Assembly: GCA_949288735.1 (NCBI GenBank)
Contig: CASELE010000001.1
Location: forward strand, 1 to 64,000
DNA length: 64,000 bases
Direction: 5' to 3'
Origin: an uncultured Alistipes sp.
Lineage (GTDB): Bacteria > Bacteroidota > Bacteroidia > Bacteroidales > Rikenellaceae
Below the pieces are notes generated by a model that saw nothing but the letters and a program-made list of their open reading frames with translations, did no database searches and was not told the DNA's origin. Positions within the stretch are counted from its first letter, which is position 1; every line of letters starts with the position of its first letter. Shown here piece after piece: positions 53,611 to 62,739 of this stretch. Both the position numbers and the translations under genes were made by a program.

Positions 53611-54593
53611 TTGCGGCAGGTGTCGGCAATGATGAGGTCATAGAGCTCGCCGAGCGACATCCCCATGCAGCGGGCCTGCTTGGGGACGATGCTTCCGGCG
53701 CTCATGCCCGGGATGGAGTTGATTTCGATCATGCAGGGACTTCCCGTCGGCGGGACGATGAAATCCACGCGCACTACCCCCGAGCAGCGGCAGGCGCGGT
53801 AGGCCTCGCGCGTCATGCGGTTCAGCTCGGCCTGTACCTCGGGGGTTATGTCTGCCGGAGTGAGCTCCTCCGAAGCCCCGGCGGTATATTTCGCCTCGTA
53901 GTCGAAAAACTCCTTTCCGGGGACTATCTCCGTAATCGGAAACAGGTATTCGCGGCCGCTGGCGACCAGCATGCCGCAGGCCATTTCGCGGCCGGGGATG
54001 AACTCTTCGATCAGCACTCCGTCGCTCTCGGCAAAGGCCCGTTCGACGGCAGGAAGCAATTCGTCGGGGCTTTTCACCTTCGTTACGCCGAACGACGACC
54101 CGCTGGCATTGGGCTTGACGAAGAGCGGCAGCCCCAGCTCGCGGATGACGGCTTCGGTATCGATGCGGTCGCCCCGCTGTACGAAGAGGTCGCGGGCGAG
54201 CCGTATGCCCCGCCCCGCTACCGTGCGCTTGGTGGTAACCTTGTCGAAGGTGAGCACCGACGAGGTCATCGAACACGACGAATAGGGCACGCCCATCATG
54301 TCGAGATAGCCCTGCAGCCGCCCGTTTTCACCCGGTGTGCCGTGGATGATGATGAGGGCGTAGTCGAAGCATCTCTTCCGTCCCTCTATCGTGATGGAGA
54401 AGTCGTTCTTATCCACCTGCCACACGCGCCCGTCGGGCGAGGTGTGATGCCAGTCGCGACCGTGCAGATCCACGATCGTAACGTCGTATTTTTCAGTGTC
54501 GAGCGCCGCGGCAATCTGCCCGGCGCTCTGGATGGCTATCTCCCGTTCGGACGAATCGCCGCCCGTGAGGAGAGCTATGTTCAGACGTTTCAT
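53607..54593 (-). CDS. ddl: D-alanine-D-alanine ligase
   Basis: ATP-grasp ligase that makes D-Ala-D-Ala for peptidoglycan. The 328 residues have the N-terminal GGDSSEREIAIQSAG loop, the central LPLFVKPNASGSSFGVTKV ATP-binding segment, and the C-terminal metal-binding end MIEINSIPGMSAGSIVPKQA. It is one base from the nadD stop and overlaps the DUF3109 start by four bases. Length is normal. Confidence 0.96.
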   Translation of the reverse strand: MKRLNIALLTGGDSSEREIAIQSAGQIAAALDTEKYDVTIVDLHGRDWHHTSPDGRVWQVDKNDFSITIEGRKRCFDYALIIIHGTPGENGRLQGYLDMMGVPYSSCSMTSSVLTFDKVTTKRTVAGRGIRLARDLFVQRGDRIDTEAVIRELGLPLFVKPNASGSSFGVTKVKSPDELLPAVERAFAESDGVLIEEFIPGREMACGMLVASGREYLFPITEIVPGKEFFDYEAKYTAGASEELTPADITPEVQAELNRMTREAYRACRCSGVVRVDFIVPPTGSPCMIEINSIPGMSAGSIVPKQARCMGMSLGELYDLIIADTCRK

Positions 54594-54594
54594 A

Positions 54595-55407
54595 TCAGGG
54601 GTTGTAGTAGTCCTTGTACCGAAAGGCGAGAATCTCGCTTACCATGTCGGCCAGTTCGCGCGCCTCGCCGCACGAGCCGTCGAGACGCAGGGCGGCGTTG
54701 AAGTCGTTGAGAGCGCGTCCCCAGTCGGCCCGTTTGTAGTGGAGCTTGCCACGTTCGACGTAAACGGCGGCCGTCGCCTCGCCCTGTCCGACGAGCGTGT
54801 CGAGCTGTTCGAGCCGCGCGTCGGGATTCCACAGCCCCTTCCGGCGGATGTAGGCCTCCACCTCGGGGCCTACCATCGGCGCGAGCGCCTCGCCCCGTTC
54901 GGCCGCTTTGCGTACGGCGGTCGAGGAGAGGTCGCGGAGCGGTGCATCCGCCAGCAGGACGACCTTGTCGGCGAAGCGTCCGACGGTGTGGCCGCTGCGC
55001 GGATATACATATATGGTATAATGCTTCAGAATCTCTTCGTATTCCATCCACCGGTCGAGCTGTTCCACCAGGTCGGCTCCCATCAGCAGGGAGAACCGCA
55101 TGTCGGTGCCGTGCAGCTCCTCGAGATAACGGAGCGTCCGGATCGTATAGGAGGGCCGTTCGAGCAGGAACTCTACGGCCGAGGCTCGGATGCGGTCGGG
55201 ATAACGCGAGGCGGCGCAGGCCAGCTCGACCATCTCGAAGCGGTCGAGATCGGGAGCCAGCTCTTCGGATGGCTTCAGCGGATTCTGCGGCGATACGATC
55301 AGAGCGACCTCGTCGCACAGCCCCTTCTCTACCGCATGCTCCGCCAAGGCGATGTGCCCCTTGTGCACGGGATTGAAGGAACCGAAATAGAGCAGTATGT
55401 TTTTCAT
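54595..55407 (-). CDS. nadD: Nicotinate-nucleotide adenylyltransferase with C-terminal TPR-like tail
   Basis: NAD biosynthesis: NaMN plus ATP gives deamido-NAD. Residues about 1-190 are a standard nucleotidyltransferase with FGSFNPVHKGH (H15, H18) and the closing LSSTAVRKAAERGE, SxTxxR-like. NadD is usually about 190-215 residues, but this one has 270. The extra about 65 residues, QGEATAAVYVERGKLHYKR and then DWGRALNDFNAALRLDGSC, look like a TPR unit. The end AFRYKDYYNP resembles stand-alone Bacteroidetes TPR proteins, so this reads as a fusion. It overlaps the gmk stop by four bases. Confidence 0.93.
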   Translation of the reverse strand: MKNILLYFGSFNPVHKGHIALAEHAVEKGLCDEVALIVSPQNPLKPSEELAPDLDRFEMVELACAASRYPDRIRASAVEFLLERPSYTIRTLRYLEELHGTDMRFSLLMGADLVEQLDRWMEYEEILKHYTIYVYPRSGHTVGRFADKVVLLADAPLRDLSSTAVRKAAERGEALAPMVGPEVEAYIRRKGLWNPDARLEQLDTLVGQGEATAAVYVERGKLHYKRADWGRALNDFNAALRLDGSCGEARELADMVSEILAFRYKDYYNP

Positions 55408-55976
55408 TGCGGGTTTTGCCGGATAAAGGAGTCGATGATTCGGATCGTTTCCGCCACGGCCGTCTCCAGGTCGTCGTTTACGACGACCCGGTCGAATTCG
55501 GCGGCACGGGCTATTTCGGTTTCGGCCTTCGCCAGCCGGCGGACGATTGCCTCGGGCGAGTCGGTGCCGCGCGTCTCCAGACGCCGGCGCAACTCTTCGA
55601 GAGACGGGGGCATGATGAATATGCAGAGGGCGTCGTCGCCGAAAATGCGCTTGAGGTTCAGGCCTCCGACCACATCCACATCGAAGATTATGATGTTGCC
55701 CTTCTGCCAGATACGTTCCACTTCGCTGCGCAGCGTACCGTAGCGGCAACCCGGATAGACCTCTTCCCATTCGATGAAATCGCCCCGGTCGGCACGACGG
55801 GCGAATTCGTCGGCCGAGAGGAAATAGTAGTCCGTGCCGTCTTGTTCGGTGCCGCGCGGAGCACGGCTTGTGGCCGAGACGGAGAACTCGAATTGCGGAT
55901 AACGGGCGAGCAGCCGGCGGACGACCGTCGTCTTGCCCGAACCGCTCGGGGCGGAAAAGATGATGACCTGTCCCAC
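55404..55976 (-). CDS. gmk: Guanylate kinase
   Basis: Phosphorylates GMP to GDP. The 190 residues contain the P-loop SAPSGSGKTTVV, GMP-binding SATSRAPRGTEQDGTDYYFL and the lid region with RRRLETRGTDSPE. It is separated from yicC by two bases and overlaps nadD by four, so it is clearly within the operon. Length is typical. Confidence 0.96.
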   Translation of the reverse strand: MGQVIIFSAPSGSGKTTVVRRLLARYPQFEFSVSATSRAPRGTEQDGTDYYFLSADEFARRADRGDFIEWEEVYPGCRYGTLRSEVERIWQKGNIIIFDVDVVGGLNLKRIFGDDALCIFIMPPSLEELRRRLETRGTDSPEAIVRRLAKAETEIARAAEFDRVVVNDDLETAVAETIRIIDSFIRQNPQ

Positions 55977-55978
55977 GG

Positions 55979-56863
55979 TCAGAGAATGTTGAGTACCTGT
56001 TCCTTGATCTTCTCCAGCTCGTCCTTCATGCGTACCACGAGAATCTGCATCTGCGAATCGTTCGCCTTCGAACCGAGCGTATTGATTTCGCGGCCCATCT
56101 CCTGGGCGATGAAGCCCAGCTTGCGCCCCACCCCCTCTTCGCCGGCGGCCACTTCGCGGAAATAGCGGCAGTGGTTCGTGAGCCGGACCTTCTCCTCGGT
56201 GATGTCGAGCTTCTCGAGATAGAAGATCATCTCCTGTTCCAGACGGTTCATGTCTGCCTCGACCGGGAGCTTGGAGAGCTGGTCGAGAATACGTGCGCGG
56301 ATGGTCTCGGTGCGGGCCTTTTCATAGGGCTCCACCTCATTTTTGAGCTGTTCGATAAGATCCACGCGCTTCAGCAGGTCGGCAATCAGAGTCGCCCCCT
56401 CCTGCTGACGGAAACGGTCGAGCTGGTCGAGCGCCTCGGCTGCCGCCTCGGTCAGGGCGGCGAACTCCTCGTCCGAGGCCCCCTCTTCGCCGGCGGCCAC
56501 GACCTCGGGCTGTCGCAGTACCGACTGCACGATTGCCCCGCGTACCGATTCGGAGTCGGCGAGTCCGGGAATGGCGGCGCAGGCCTCGGCGTACTGGGCA
56601 TAGCAGGCGGCAAATGCCTCCTTATTTATATAGGTTCGGTTCTCGGAGCCCGTCTGTTCGACCGTTACGGAGAGCTCCGCCTTGCCGCGGCCGAGCCGGC
56701 GGGAGACAAGATTGCGCAGATCGTATTCGGCGCGCCGATAGGCGGCAGGAATACGGACGGAGAGGTCGAGCTGCTTGGAGTTGAGCGAACGGATCTCGAC
56801 CGTGAACTTTCTATTGCGGACAGAGGCTTCGCCCTTGCCGAAGCCCGTCATGGATTTGATCAT
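55979..56863 (-). CDS. yicC: YicC-family endoribonuclease
   Basis: Member of the YicC/YloC family; E. coli YicC is an endoribonuclease linked to small-RNA turnover. The 294 residues begin with the invariant MIKSMTGFGKGEAS and include SLNSKQLDLSVRIP and the C-terminal DUF1732 block GRKLGFIAQEMGREINTLGS. A longer N-terminus (nine more codons) is possible but lacks the canonical start and falls near the promoter. It heads the yicC-gmk-nadD-ddl operon. Confidence 0.94.
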   Translation of the reverse strand: MIKSMTGFGKGEASVRNRKFTVEIRSLNSKQLDLSVRIPAAYRRAEYDLRNLVSRRLGRGKAELSVTVEQTGSENRTYINKEAFAACYAQYAEACAAIPGLADSESVRGAIVQSVLRQPEVVAAGEEGASDEEFAALTEAAAEALDQLDRFRQQEGATLIADLLKRVDLIEQLKNEVEPYEKARTETIRARILDQLSKLPVEADMNRLEQEMIFYLEKLDITEEKVRLTNHCRYFREVAAGEEGVGRKLGFIAQEMGREINTLGSKANDSQMQILVVRMKDELEKIKEQVLNIL

Positions 56864-56887
56864 CGTCGGGTGGTGATTAGGTTCCGG

Positions 56888-56895
56888 CAAAAATA
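56888..56895 (-). promoter_or_regulatory. -7 element of the yicC operon
   Basis: Minus-strand TATTTTTG matches TAnnTTTG and lies 24 bases upstream of the preferred yicC start. The longer yicC start would overlap the expected transcription start. Confidence 0.5.
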
Positions 56896-57017
56896 ATCAT
56901 TTTAATCCGGACGTCGAAAAAATGCCCCGACTAAATTGCGGACGCCGCCCTTCCCCACTTTTTTTCTGGGCGCCGGTCCCGCGCTTGCGCATGTGGACGA
57001 AAAAAAACACCGGTTCG

Positions 57018-57048
57018 TTGGTATATTGCGGATAAATATGTATATTTG
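57018..57048 (+). promoter_or_regulatory. Promoter of the serC operon
   Basis: TTGG (57018-57021) and TATATTTG (57041-57048), 19-base spacer, 55 bases before serC. Confidence 0.6.
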
Positions 57049-57103
57049 TATTGTTGAAACTAACAGTTCGCAACCGAAACTCCAAAACTAATAAAAAACT
57101 GTT

Positions 57104-58186
57104 ATGAAAAAACACAATTTCAATGCGGGACCCTGCGTCCTGCCTCAGGAGGCCATCGAGTCGGCTATTGCAGCCATCCGCGATTTTGACAATACGGGTA
57201 TCGGCCTGCTGGAGATTTCGCACCGTACGCCGGGCTGGGAGCGTATCATGGCTGAGACCGAGCAGCTGTGGCGCGACCTGCTGAACATTCCCGACAACTA
57301 CGCGGTCATCTTCCTCGGCGGCGGCGCATCGACCCAGTTCTTCGAGGTGCCGGCCAACCTGCTCAAGAAGAAGGCCGCATATCTCCAGACGGGCGTATGG
57401 GCCAAGAAGGCCATCAAGGAGGCCAAGTTCTACGGCGAGGTAGAGGTGGTGGCTTCGTCGGAAGACAAGAACTACACCTACATTCCGAAGAACTACACGA
57501 TTCCGACCGATGCGGACTACTTCCACATCACGACCAACAACACCATCTACGGTACGGAGATTCACGAGGATATCGATTCGCCTGTAACGCTCGTCGCCGA
57601 CATGTCGTCGGATATCATGAGCCGTCCGGTGGACGTGAAGAAGTACGGCATGATCTACGGCGGCGCCCAGAAAAACGTGGGTCCTGCCGGCGTAACGTTC
57701 GTCATCATCCGCAAGGATCTGATGGGCAGCTCGGAGCGTCCGCTGCAGACGATGGTCAACTACGCTACGCACTACCCCGACGAGGCCCGCAACCACTCGA
57801 TGTTCAATACGCCTCCCGTACTCCCCATCTTCGTGATGCACGAGACCCTGAAGTGGGTGAAGTCGGTCGGTGGCGTCGAGGAGATGTACAAGCGCAACAA
57901 GAAGAAGGCCGAGACGCTCTACAACGAGATCGACCGCAACTCGATGTTCGTAGGCACCGCCGTCAAGGAGGACCGTTCGATCATGAACGTCTGCTTCGTG
58001 ATGGCTCCGGGCCACGAGGCGCTCGAGAGCGAGTTCATGAACTTCGCCAAGGAGAGGGGCATGGTCGGCATCAAGGGTCACCGTTCGGTGGGCGGCTTCC
58101 GCGCTTCGATCTACAATGCCTGCCCGCAGGAGAGCGTAGACGCTCTCGTGGCCTGCATGCAGGAGTTCGAAAAGATGCATAAATAA
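57104..58186 (+). CDS. serC: Phosphoserine aminotransferase
   Basis: PLP enzyme converting 3-phosphohydroxypyruvate to O-phosphoserine; it also acts in vitamin B6 synthesis in some bacteria. The 360 residues open [17 protein letters not shown]. The PLP Lys is K190 in [13 protein letters not shown], and [15 protein letters not shown] and [16 protein letters not shown] bind cofactor and phosphate. It is followed by serA at 99 bases, so two steps of serine synthesis are co-transcribed, while serB lies far away. Confidence 0.97.
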   Translation: MKKHNFNAGPCVLPQEAIESAIAAIRDFDNTGIGLLEISHRTPGWERIMAETEQLWRDLLNIPDNYAVIFLGGGASTQFFEVPANLLKKKAAYLQTGVWAKKAIKEAKFYGEVEVVASSEDKNYTYIPKNYTIPTDADYFHITTNNTIYGTEIHEDIDSPVTLVADMSSDIMSRPVDVKKYGMIYGGAQKNVGPAGVTFVIIRKDLMGSSERPLQTMVNYATHYPDEARNHSMFNTPPVLPIFVMHETLKWVKSVGGVEEMYKRNKKKAETLYNEIDRNSMFVGTAVKEDRSIMNVCFVMAPGHEALESEFMNFAKERGMVGIKGHRSVGGFRASIYNACPQESVDALVACMQEFEKMHK

Positions 58187-58285
58187 TTAAACGATCCGGA
58201 TCCGATGGCGCACTTTTTCACCTATACACCGCGGAAACGTGCGGCATCGGATCTTGATTTTTACACCTTAATGGAACAGATACCC

Positions 58286-59209
58286 ATGAAAGTACTGATT
58301 GCAACCGAAAAGCCCTTCGCCAAGAAGGCGGTGGACGGAATCAAGGAGATCATCGCATCGGCCGGATATGAAGTGGCTCTGCTGGAGAAGTACACCGACA
58401 AGGCGCAGCTGCTCGAGGCCGTGGCCGACGCCGACGCGCTCATCATCCGCAGCGACAAGGTGACGGCCGAGGTAATCGACGCGGCCAAGAACCTCAAGAT
58501 CGTGGTTCGTGCCGGTGCCGGCTACGACAACGTGGACCTTGCGGCCGCGACGGCGCGCAAGATCGTGGTGATGAACACCCCGGGTCAGAATTCGAACGCC
58601 GTGGCCGAGCTGGCGCTCTGCATGATGATCTACATGTCGCGCAACCAGCTCACGCCGGGTACCGGTACGGAGCTGAAGGGCAAGACGCTGGGCATCCACG
58701 CCTACGGCAATGTGGGCAAGCTCGTGGGCCGCAAGGGCAAGGCTCTCGGCATGGAGGTAATCGCCTTCGACCCCTTCATCACCGATGCCAAGGTATTCGA
58801 GGCCGACGGCGTACGCAAGGTGGACTCGATCGAGGAGCTCTACGCTCAGTCAGACTTCCTCTCGCTGCATATCCCCGCAACGGAGCAGACCAAGAAGTCG
58901 ATCGGTGAGAAGCTGATGAAGTCGATGCCCAAGGGCGCCACGCTCGTGAACACCGCCCGCAAGGAGGTGATCGACGAGGCCGGCATCATCGCCGCCATGA
59001 CCGAGCGCGAGGATCTGAAGTACATCACCGACATCGCTCCCGAGGCTGCCGCCGAGATGGCCGAGAAGTTCGGCAAGCGTTTCTTCGCTACGCCCAAGAA
59101 GATGGGAGCCGAGACCGCCGAGGCCAACATTAATGCCGGACTGGCTGCCGCAAACCAGATTGTCGATTTCTTCAAGAACGGCAATACGCGCTTCCAGGTG
59201 AACAAGTAG
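58286..59209 (+). CDS. serA: Short (type III-like) D-3-phosphoglycerate dehydrogenase
   Basis: First step of serine synthesis: oxidises 3-phosphoglycerate with NAD. Only 307 residues, with no ACT or ASB regulatory domain. The NAD loop is GIHAYGNVGKLVGRKG and the substrate Arg is R225 in VNTARKEVIDEAG, with a Glu at E253. At the position of the usual catalytic His (TPHxG) it has TPKKMGAE, with Lys 271/272. A His-to-Lys change is known in the short type III enzyme of Entamoeba histolytica, so activity is likely. The ATG used begins MKVLIATEK; an in-frame start 27 codons upstream adds sequence not seen in the family. Confidence 0.93.
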   Translation: MKVLIATEKPFAKKAVDGIKEIIASAGYEVALLEKYTDKAQLLEAVADADALIIRSDKVTAEVIDAAKNLKIVVRAGAGYDNVDLAAATARKIVVMNTPGQNSNAVAELALCMMIYMSRNQLTPGTGTELKGKTLGIHAYGNVGKLVGRKGKALGMEVIAFDPFITDAKVFEADGVRKVDSIEELYAQSDFLSLHIPATEQTKKSIGEKLMKSMPKGATLVNTARKEVIDEAGIIAAMTEREDLKYITDIAPEAAAEMAEKFGKRFFATPKKMGAETAEANINAGLAAANQIVDFFKNGNTRFQVNK

Positions 59210-59231
59210 AAAACAGAAACCGATAGAAACC

Positions 59232-60476
59232 ATGGTAAGAATCAAACCGTTCCGCGGTATCCGTCCTCCGAAGGAGTATGCCGCCGAGGTGGCTTCGCGT
59301 CCCTACGACGTGCTGAACTCCGTCGAGGCGAAGGCCGAGGCCACGGAGCGTTCGCTCTTGCACATCATCAAGCCGGAGATCGACTTCGACCCCATTGCCG
59401 ACGAGCATGCCCCCGAGGTATACGTCAAGGCGATGGAGAACTTCAAGAAGTGGCGCGCCAACGGCTGGCTCAAGCAGGATCCCGAGGAGTACTACTACAT
59501 CTACGCGCAGACGATGAACGGCCGTACGCAGTACGGTCTGGCCATGTGCTGCCACTTCGAGGACTATCTTTCGGGCGCCATCAAGAAGCACGAACTGACC
59601 CGTCCGGACAAGGAGGAAGACCGCATGATCCACGTGCGTAATCAGAAGGCCAACATCGAGCCGGTATTCTTCGCCTATCCCGACAATGCCGAGATCGACC
59701 GGATCGTGGCCGACTGGGTGAAGAACCACCCCGCCGAGTACGACTTCACGGCCGAGGACGGCTTCGGGCACCACTTCTGGGTGATCGACGACAAGAAGAC
59801 GAACGACCGCATCACGGAGATCTTCGCCGGCATCCCGGCACTTTATGTCGCAGACGGCCATCACCGTACGGCTGCTGCCGCGCGCGTCGGCGAGGAGTGC
59901 ATGAAGAAGAATCCGAACCATACGGGCAACGAGGAGTACTGCTACTTCCTGGCTGTGACCTTCCCTGCCAACCAGCTCCGTATCATCGACTACAACCGTG
60001 TGGTAAAGGATCTGAACGGCCTGACTCCCGCACAGCTGGTCGAGAAGCTGAAGGAGAATTTCGACGTGGAGCCCAAGGGCAAGGAGACCTACCATCCGTC
60101 GGGTCTGCACAACTTCTCGATGTATCTCGACGGCGAGTGGTACAGCCTTACGGCCAAGAAGGGCACCTATGATGACAGCGACCCGATCGGCGTGCTCGAC
60201 GTAACGGTGCTCTCGAATCTCGTGCTCGACAAGATTCTCGACATCAAGGATCTGCGCACTTCGAAGCGAATCGACTTCGTGGGCGGTATCCGCGGTCTGG
60301 AAGAGCTCAAGCGTCGTGTGGACAGCGGCGAGATGAAGGTGGCCTTCGCGCTCTACCCCGTCTCGATGCAGCAGCTCATCAACATCGCCGATACGGGCAA
60401 CATCATGCCTCCGAAGACGACCTGGTTCGAGCCCAAACTCCGTTCGGGTGTCGTGATCCACTCGTTCGAGGAGTAG
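59232..60476 (+). CDS. DUF1015-family protein
   Basis: Cytosolic protein of 414 residues in the DUF1015 (HTH-like domain-containing) family, function unproven. Recognisable stretches are VRIKPFRGIRPPKEYAAEVA at the start, PALYVADGHHRTAAAARVG mid-protein and a C-terminal VDSGEMKVAFALYPVSMQQL. The segment DGHHRT and the serC-serA linkage suggest a role in serine or related metabolism. A kinase-like link is known for archaeal relatives annotated as SerK, but identity here is only inferred. A hairpin follows. Confidence 0.85.
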   Translation: MVRIKPFRGIRPPKEYAAEVASRPYDVLNSVEAKAEATERSLLHIIKPEIDFDPIADEHAPEVYVKAMENFKKWRANGWLKQDPEEYYYIYAQTMNGRTQYGLAMCCHFEDYLSGAIKKHELTRPDKEEDRMIHVRNQKANIEPVFFAYPDNAEIDRIVADWVKNHPAEYDFTAEDGFGHHFWVIDDKKTNDRITEIFAGIPALYVADGHHRTAAAARVGEECMKKNPNHTGNEEYCYFLAVTFPANQLRIIDYNRVVKDLNGLTPAQLVEKLKENFDVEPKGKETYHPSGLHNFSMYLDGEWYSLTAKKGTYDDSDPIGVLDVTVLSNLVLDKILDIKDLRTSKRIDFVGGIRGLEELKRRVDSGEMKVAFALYPVSMQQLINIADTGNIMPPKTTWFEPKLRSGVVIHSFEE

Positions 60477-60482
60477 CTCCGG

Positions 60483-60525
60483 CAGAAGACCCGGGTCGGG
60501 CTCGTTCCGACCCGCGGCCTTCTTT
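60483..60525 (+). terminator. Terminator after the serC operon
   Basis: An imperfect stem centred on GGGTCGG (60493-60499) and CCGACCC (60506-60512) extends outward through AGAAG/CTTCT, followed by TTTC. Confidence 0.6.
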
Positions 60526-60596
60526 CATCGGGCGACCTTCCGGAACGGCGTGTGTTTTTTTGCAACCGAATGGAGGGTGATACGACCGATTTTACG

Positions 60597-60604
60597 TATA
60601 TTTG
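60597..60604 (+). promoter_or_regulatory. -7 element of the 2-oxoacid oxidoreductase operon
   Basis: TATATTTG, 26 bases before the ferredoxin ATG. No -33 box is evident at the expected distance. Confidence 0.55.
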
Positions 60605-60630
60605 TATGCAACTTACAACACAAACGGCAT

Positions 60631-60858
60631 ATGGCAAAGATTAAAGGAACAATCATTGTCGATAAGGAGCGTTGCAAGGGATGCGGGGTCTGTGTGGCTT
60701 CGTGTCCGTGCGACGTGCTCGCCTTGTCGGTGGAGGTAAACAGCAAAGGGTACACTCCCGCTCAGATGGCTAATCCCGACGCCTGCACGGGCTGTGCATC
60801 GTGCGCAGTTATTTGTCCCGACAGCTGCATCACGGTTTATCGTCAAAAATTTGAATAA
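60631..60858 (+). CDS. 2[4Fe-4S] ferredoxin subunit of 2-oxoacid oxidoreductase
   Basis: Electron-transfer delta-type subunit of 75 residues. Two complete cluster motifs are visible: CKGCGVCVASCPCDVL and CTGCASCAVICPDSC. The short N-terminal strand MAKIKGTIIVDKE precedes them. It is first in a four-gene operon and would pass electrons from the thiamine centre to a soluble ferredoxin. The stop lies three bases before the alpha gene. Confidence 0.94.
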   Translation: MAKIKGTIIVDKERCKGCGVCVASCPCDVLALSVEVNSKGYTPAQMANPDACTGCASCAVICPDSCITVYRQKFE

Positions 60859-60861
60859 GCT

Positions 60862-61956
60862 ATGGCAGAAAAAGAGGTAAAACTTATGAAGGGCAACGAA
60901 GTGATCGCCCATGCGGCGATTCGCTACGGTTGCGACGGATATTTCGGCTACCCCATCACGCCGCAGTCCGAGGTGATGGAGACGCTCATGGAGCTCAAGC
61001 CCTGGGAGACGACGGGCATGGTGGTGCTGCAGGCCGAATCCGAGATTTCGTCCATCAACATGGTCTACGGCGGTGCGTCGACCGGCAAGCGGGTGATGAC
61101 CTCGTCGTCGAGCCCCGGTATCAGCCTGATGGCCGAGGGCCTGAGCTATATGGCCGGTGCCGAGCTCCCCTGTCTGGTGGTGAACTGCCAGCGCGGCGGC
61201 CCGGGTTTGGGTACGATTCAGCCTTCGCAGGGCGACTACTTCCAGGCCTGCAAGGGCGGCGGTCACGGTGACTATCATCTGATCGTACTGGCGCCCAATT
61301 CGGTGCAGGAGATGAACGACTTCGTGGAACTGGGCTTCGAGCTCGCCTTCAAGTACCGCAACCCGGCTATGATTCTGGCTGACGGTGCCATCGGTCAGAT
61401 GATGGAGAAGGTGGTGCTCTCGCCGCAGCGTCCGCGTCGCTCGAACGAGGAGATCGCCGCCGAGTGCAAGTCGTGGGCTGCCTACGGCAAGCCGGCCGAC
61501 CGCGAGCGCAACGTCGTAACGTCGCTCGAGCTGAAGTCGGAGGTGATGGAGCAGATCAACCTGCGTCTCCAGGCCAAGTACAAGGCTCTTGAGGAGAACG
61601 AGGTACGCTACGAAGCCATAGACTGCGACGATGCTGACTACGTAATCGTAGCCTTCGGTTCGTCGGCCCGTATCTGCTCCGCTACGGTAGAGATGGCACG
61701 TGCCGAGGGTCTGAAGGTCGGTCTGCTCCGCCCCATCACCCTCTATCCCTTCCCCACGAAGGAGATCGCGGCTCTGGCCCAGCGCGGCGTCAAGGGCTTC
61801 CTGTCGGCCGAGCTGAATGCCGGTCAGATGGTCGAGGACGTACGTCTGGCCGTGAACGGCAAGGCTCCCGTGGAGCACTACGGCCGTCAGGGCGGTATGC
61901 TCTTCGCTCCGGACGAGGTACTGAAGGCACTGAAAGAAAAACTGATTAACAAGTAA
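60862..61956 (+). CDS. vorB: 2-oxoacid:ferredoxin oxidoreductase alpha subunit (VorB-like)
   Basis: Pyrimidine-binding/core subunit of 364 residues. It begins KEVKLMKGNEVIAHAAIRYG and has DGYFGYPITPQSEVMETLME, which matches VorB/PorA-type alpha subunits. The central GGPGLGTIQPSQGDYFQA and C-terminal ELNAGQMVEDVRLAVNG are conserved. In Bacteroidales the complex is usually called 3-methyl-2-oxobutanoate (branched-chain) oxidoreductase, but a broader 2-oxoacid range is possible. All four subunits are adjacent. Confidence 0.93.
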   Translation: MAEKEVKLMKGNEVIAHAAIRYGCDGYFGYPITPQSEVMETLMELKPWETTGMVVLQAESEISSINMVYGGASTGKRVMTSSSSPGISLMAEGLSYMAGAELPCLVVNCQRGGPGLGTIQPSQGDYFQACKGGGHGDYHLIVLAPNSVQEMNDFVELGFELAFKYRNPAMILADGAIGQMMEKVVLSPQRPRRSNEEIAAECKSWAAYGKPADRERNVVTSLELKSEVMEQINLRLQAKYKALEENEVRYEAIDCDDADYVIVAFGSSARICSATVEMARAEGLKVGLLRPITLYPFPTKEIAALAQRGVKGFLSAELNAGQMVEDVRLAVNGKAPVEHYGRQGGMLFAPDEVLKALKEKLINK

Positions 61957-61962
61957 TGGACT

Positions 61963-62724
61963 ATGGCAGAGGTTGAAATCAAAAACGAGAATCTGGTTTA
62001 CGCGAAGCCGAAGCTCATACTCGACAACGTCATGCACTACTGCCCCGGCTGTAGTCACGGTACGGTGCACAAGCTGGTGGCCGAAGTGATCGACGAGATG
62101 GGGCTGGCCGACAAGACCGTAGGCATTTCGCCCGTAGGCTGCTCGGTATTCGCATACAACTATATCGATATCGACTGGATCGAGGCGGCGCACGGCCGTG
62201 CGCTGGCAGTGGCTACGGCGGTGAAGCGTCTTCACCCCGAGAATATGGTCTTCACTTACCAGGGTGACGGTGACCTGTCGGCCATCGGTACGGCCGAGTC
62301 GATTCATGCGGCGGCCCGTGGCGAGAACGTGGTGGCGATCTACATCAACAACGCCATCTACGGTATGACTGGCGGTCAGATGGCCCCTACCACCCTGCTG
62401 GGCATGAAGACGGCAACGACGCCCTATGGTCGTGATCCCCGTCTGAACGGTTATCCCTACAAGATTGCCGAGATGATGGCCCACCTCGACGGTGCGACCT
62501 ATATCACGCGTCAGAGCGTGCATACGCCCGCCAACGTTCGCAAGGCGAAGAGCGCAATCCGCAAGGCCTTCCAGAACGCGATGGACGGCAAGGGCTTCTC
62601 GCTGGTTGAGATCGTATCGACCTGCAACAGCGGTTGGAAACTCTCGCCCGTCGCTTCGAACAAGTGGCTCGCCGAGAACATGCTGCCCTTCTATCCGCTG
62701 GGCGATATTAAGGATGTAAAATAA
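61963..62724 (+). CDS. 2-oxoacid:ferredoxin oxidoreductase beta (thiamine-binding) subunit
   Basis: Thiamine-diphosphate subunit of 253 residues. The N-terminal MHYCPGCSHGTVHKLVAEV and the ThDP-Mg motif FTYQGDGDLSAIGTAESIHA through NNAIYGMTGGQ are clear. It catalyses decarboxylation of the 2-oxoacid with CoA and passes electrons to the Fe-S subunit. The start is six bases after the alpha stop. Confidence 0.94.
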   Translation: MAEVEIKNENLVYAKPKLILDNVMHYCPGCSHGTVHKLVAEVIDEMGLADKTVGISPVGCSVFAYNYIDIDWIEAAHGRALAVATAVKRLHPENMVFTYQGDGDLSAIGTAESIHAAARGENVVAIYINNAIYGMTGGQMAPTTLLGMKTATTPYGRDPRLNGYPYKIAEMMAHLDGATYITRQSVHTPANVRKAKSAIRKAFQNAMDGKGFSLVEIVSTCNSGWKLSPVASNKWLAENMLPFYPLGDIKDVK

Positions 62725-62739
62725 GGAGGACGGACAGAT

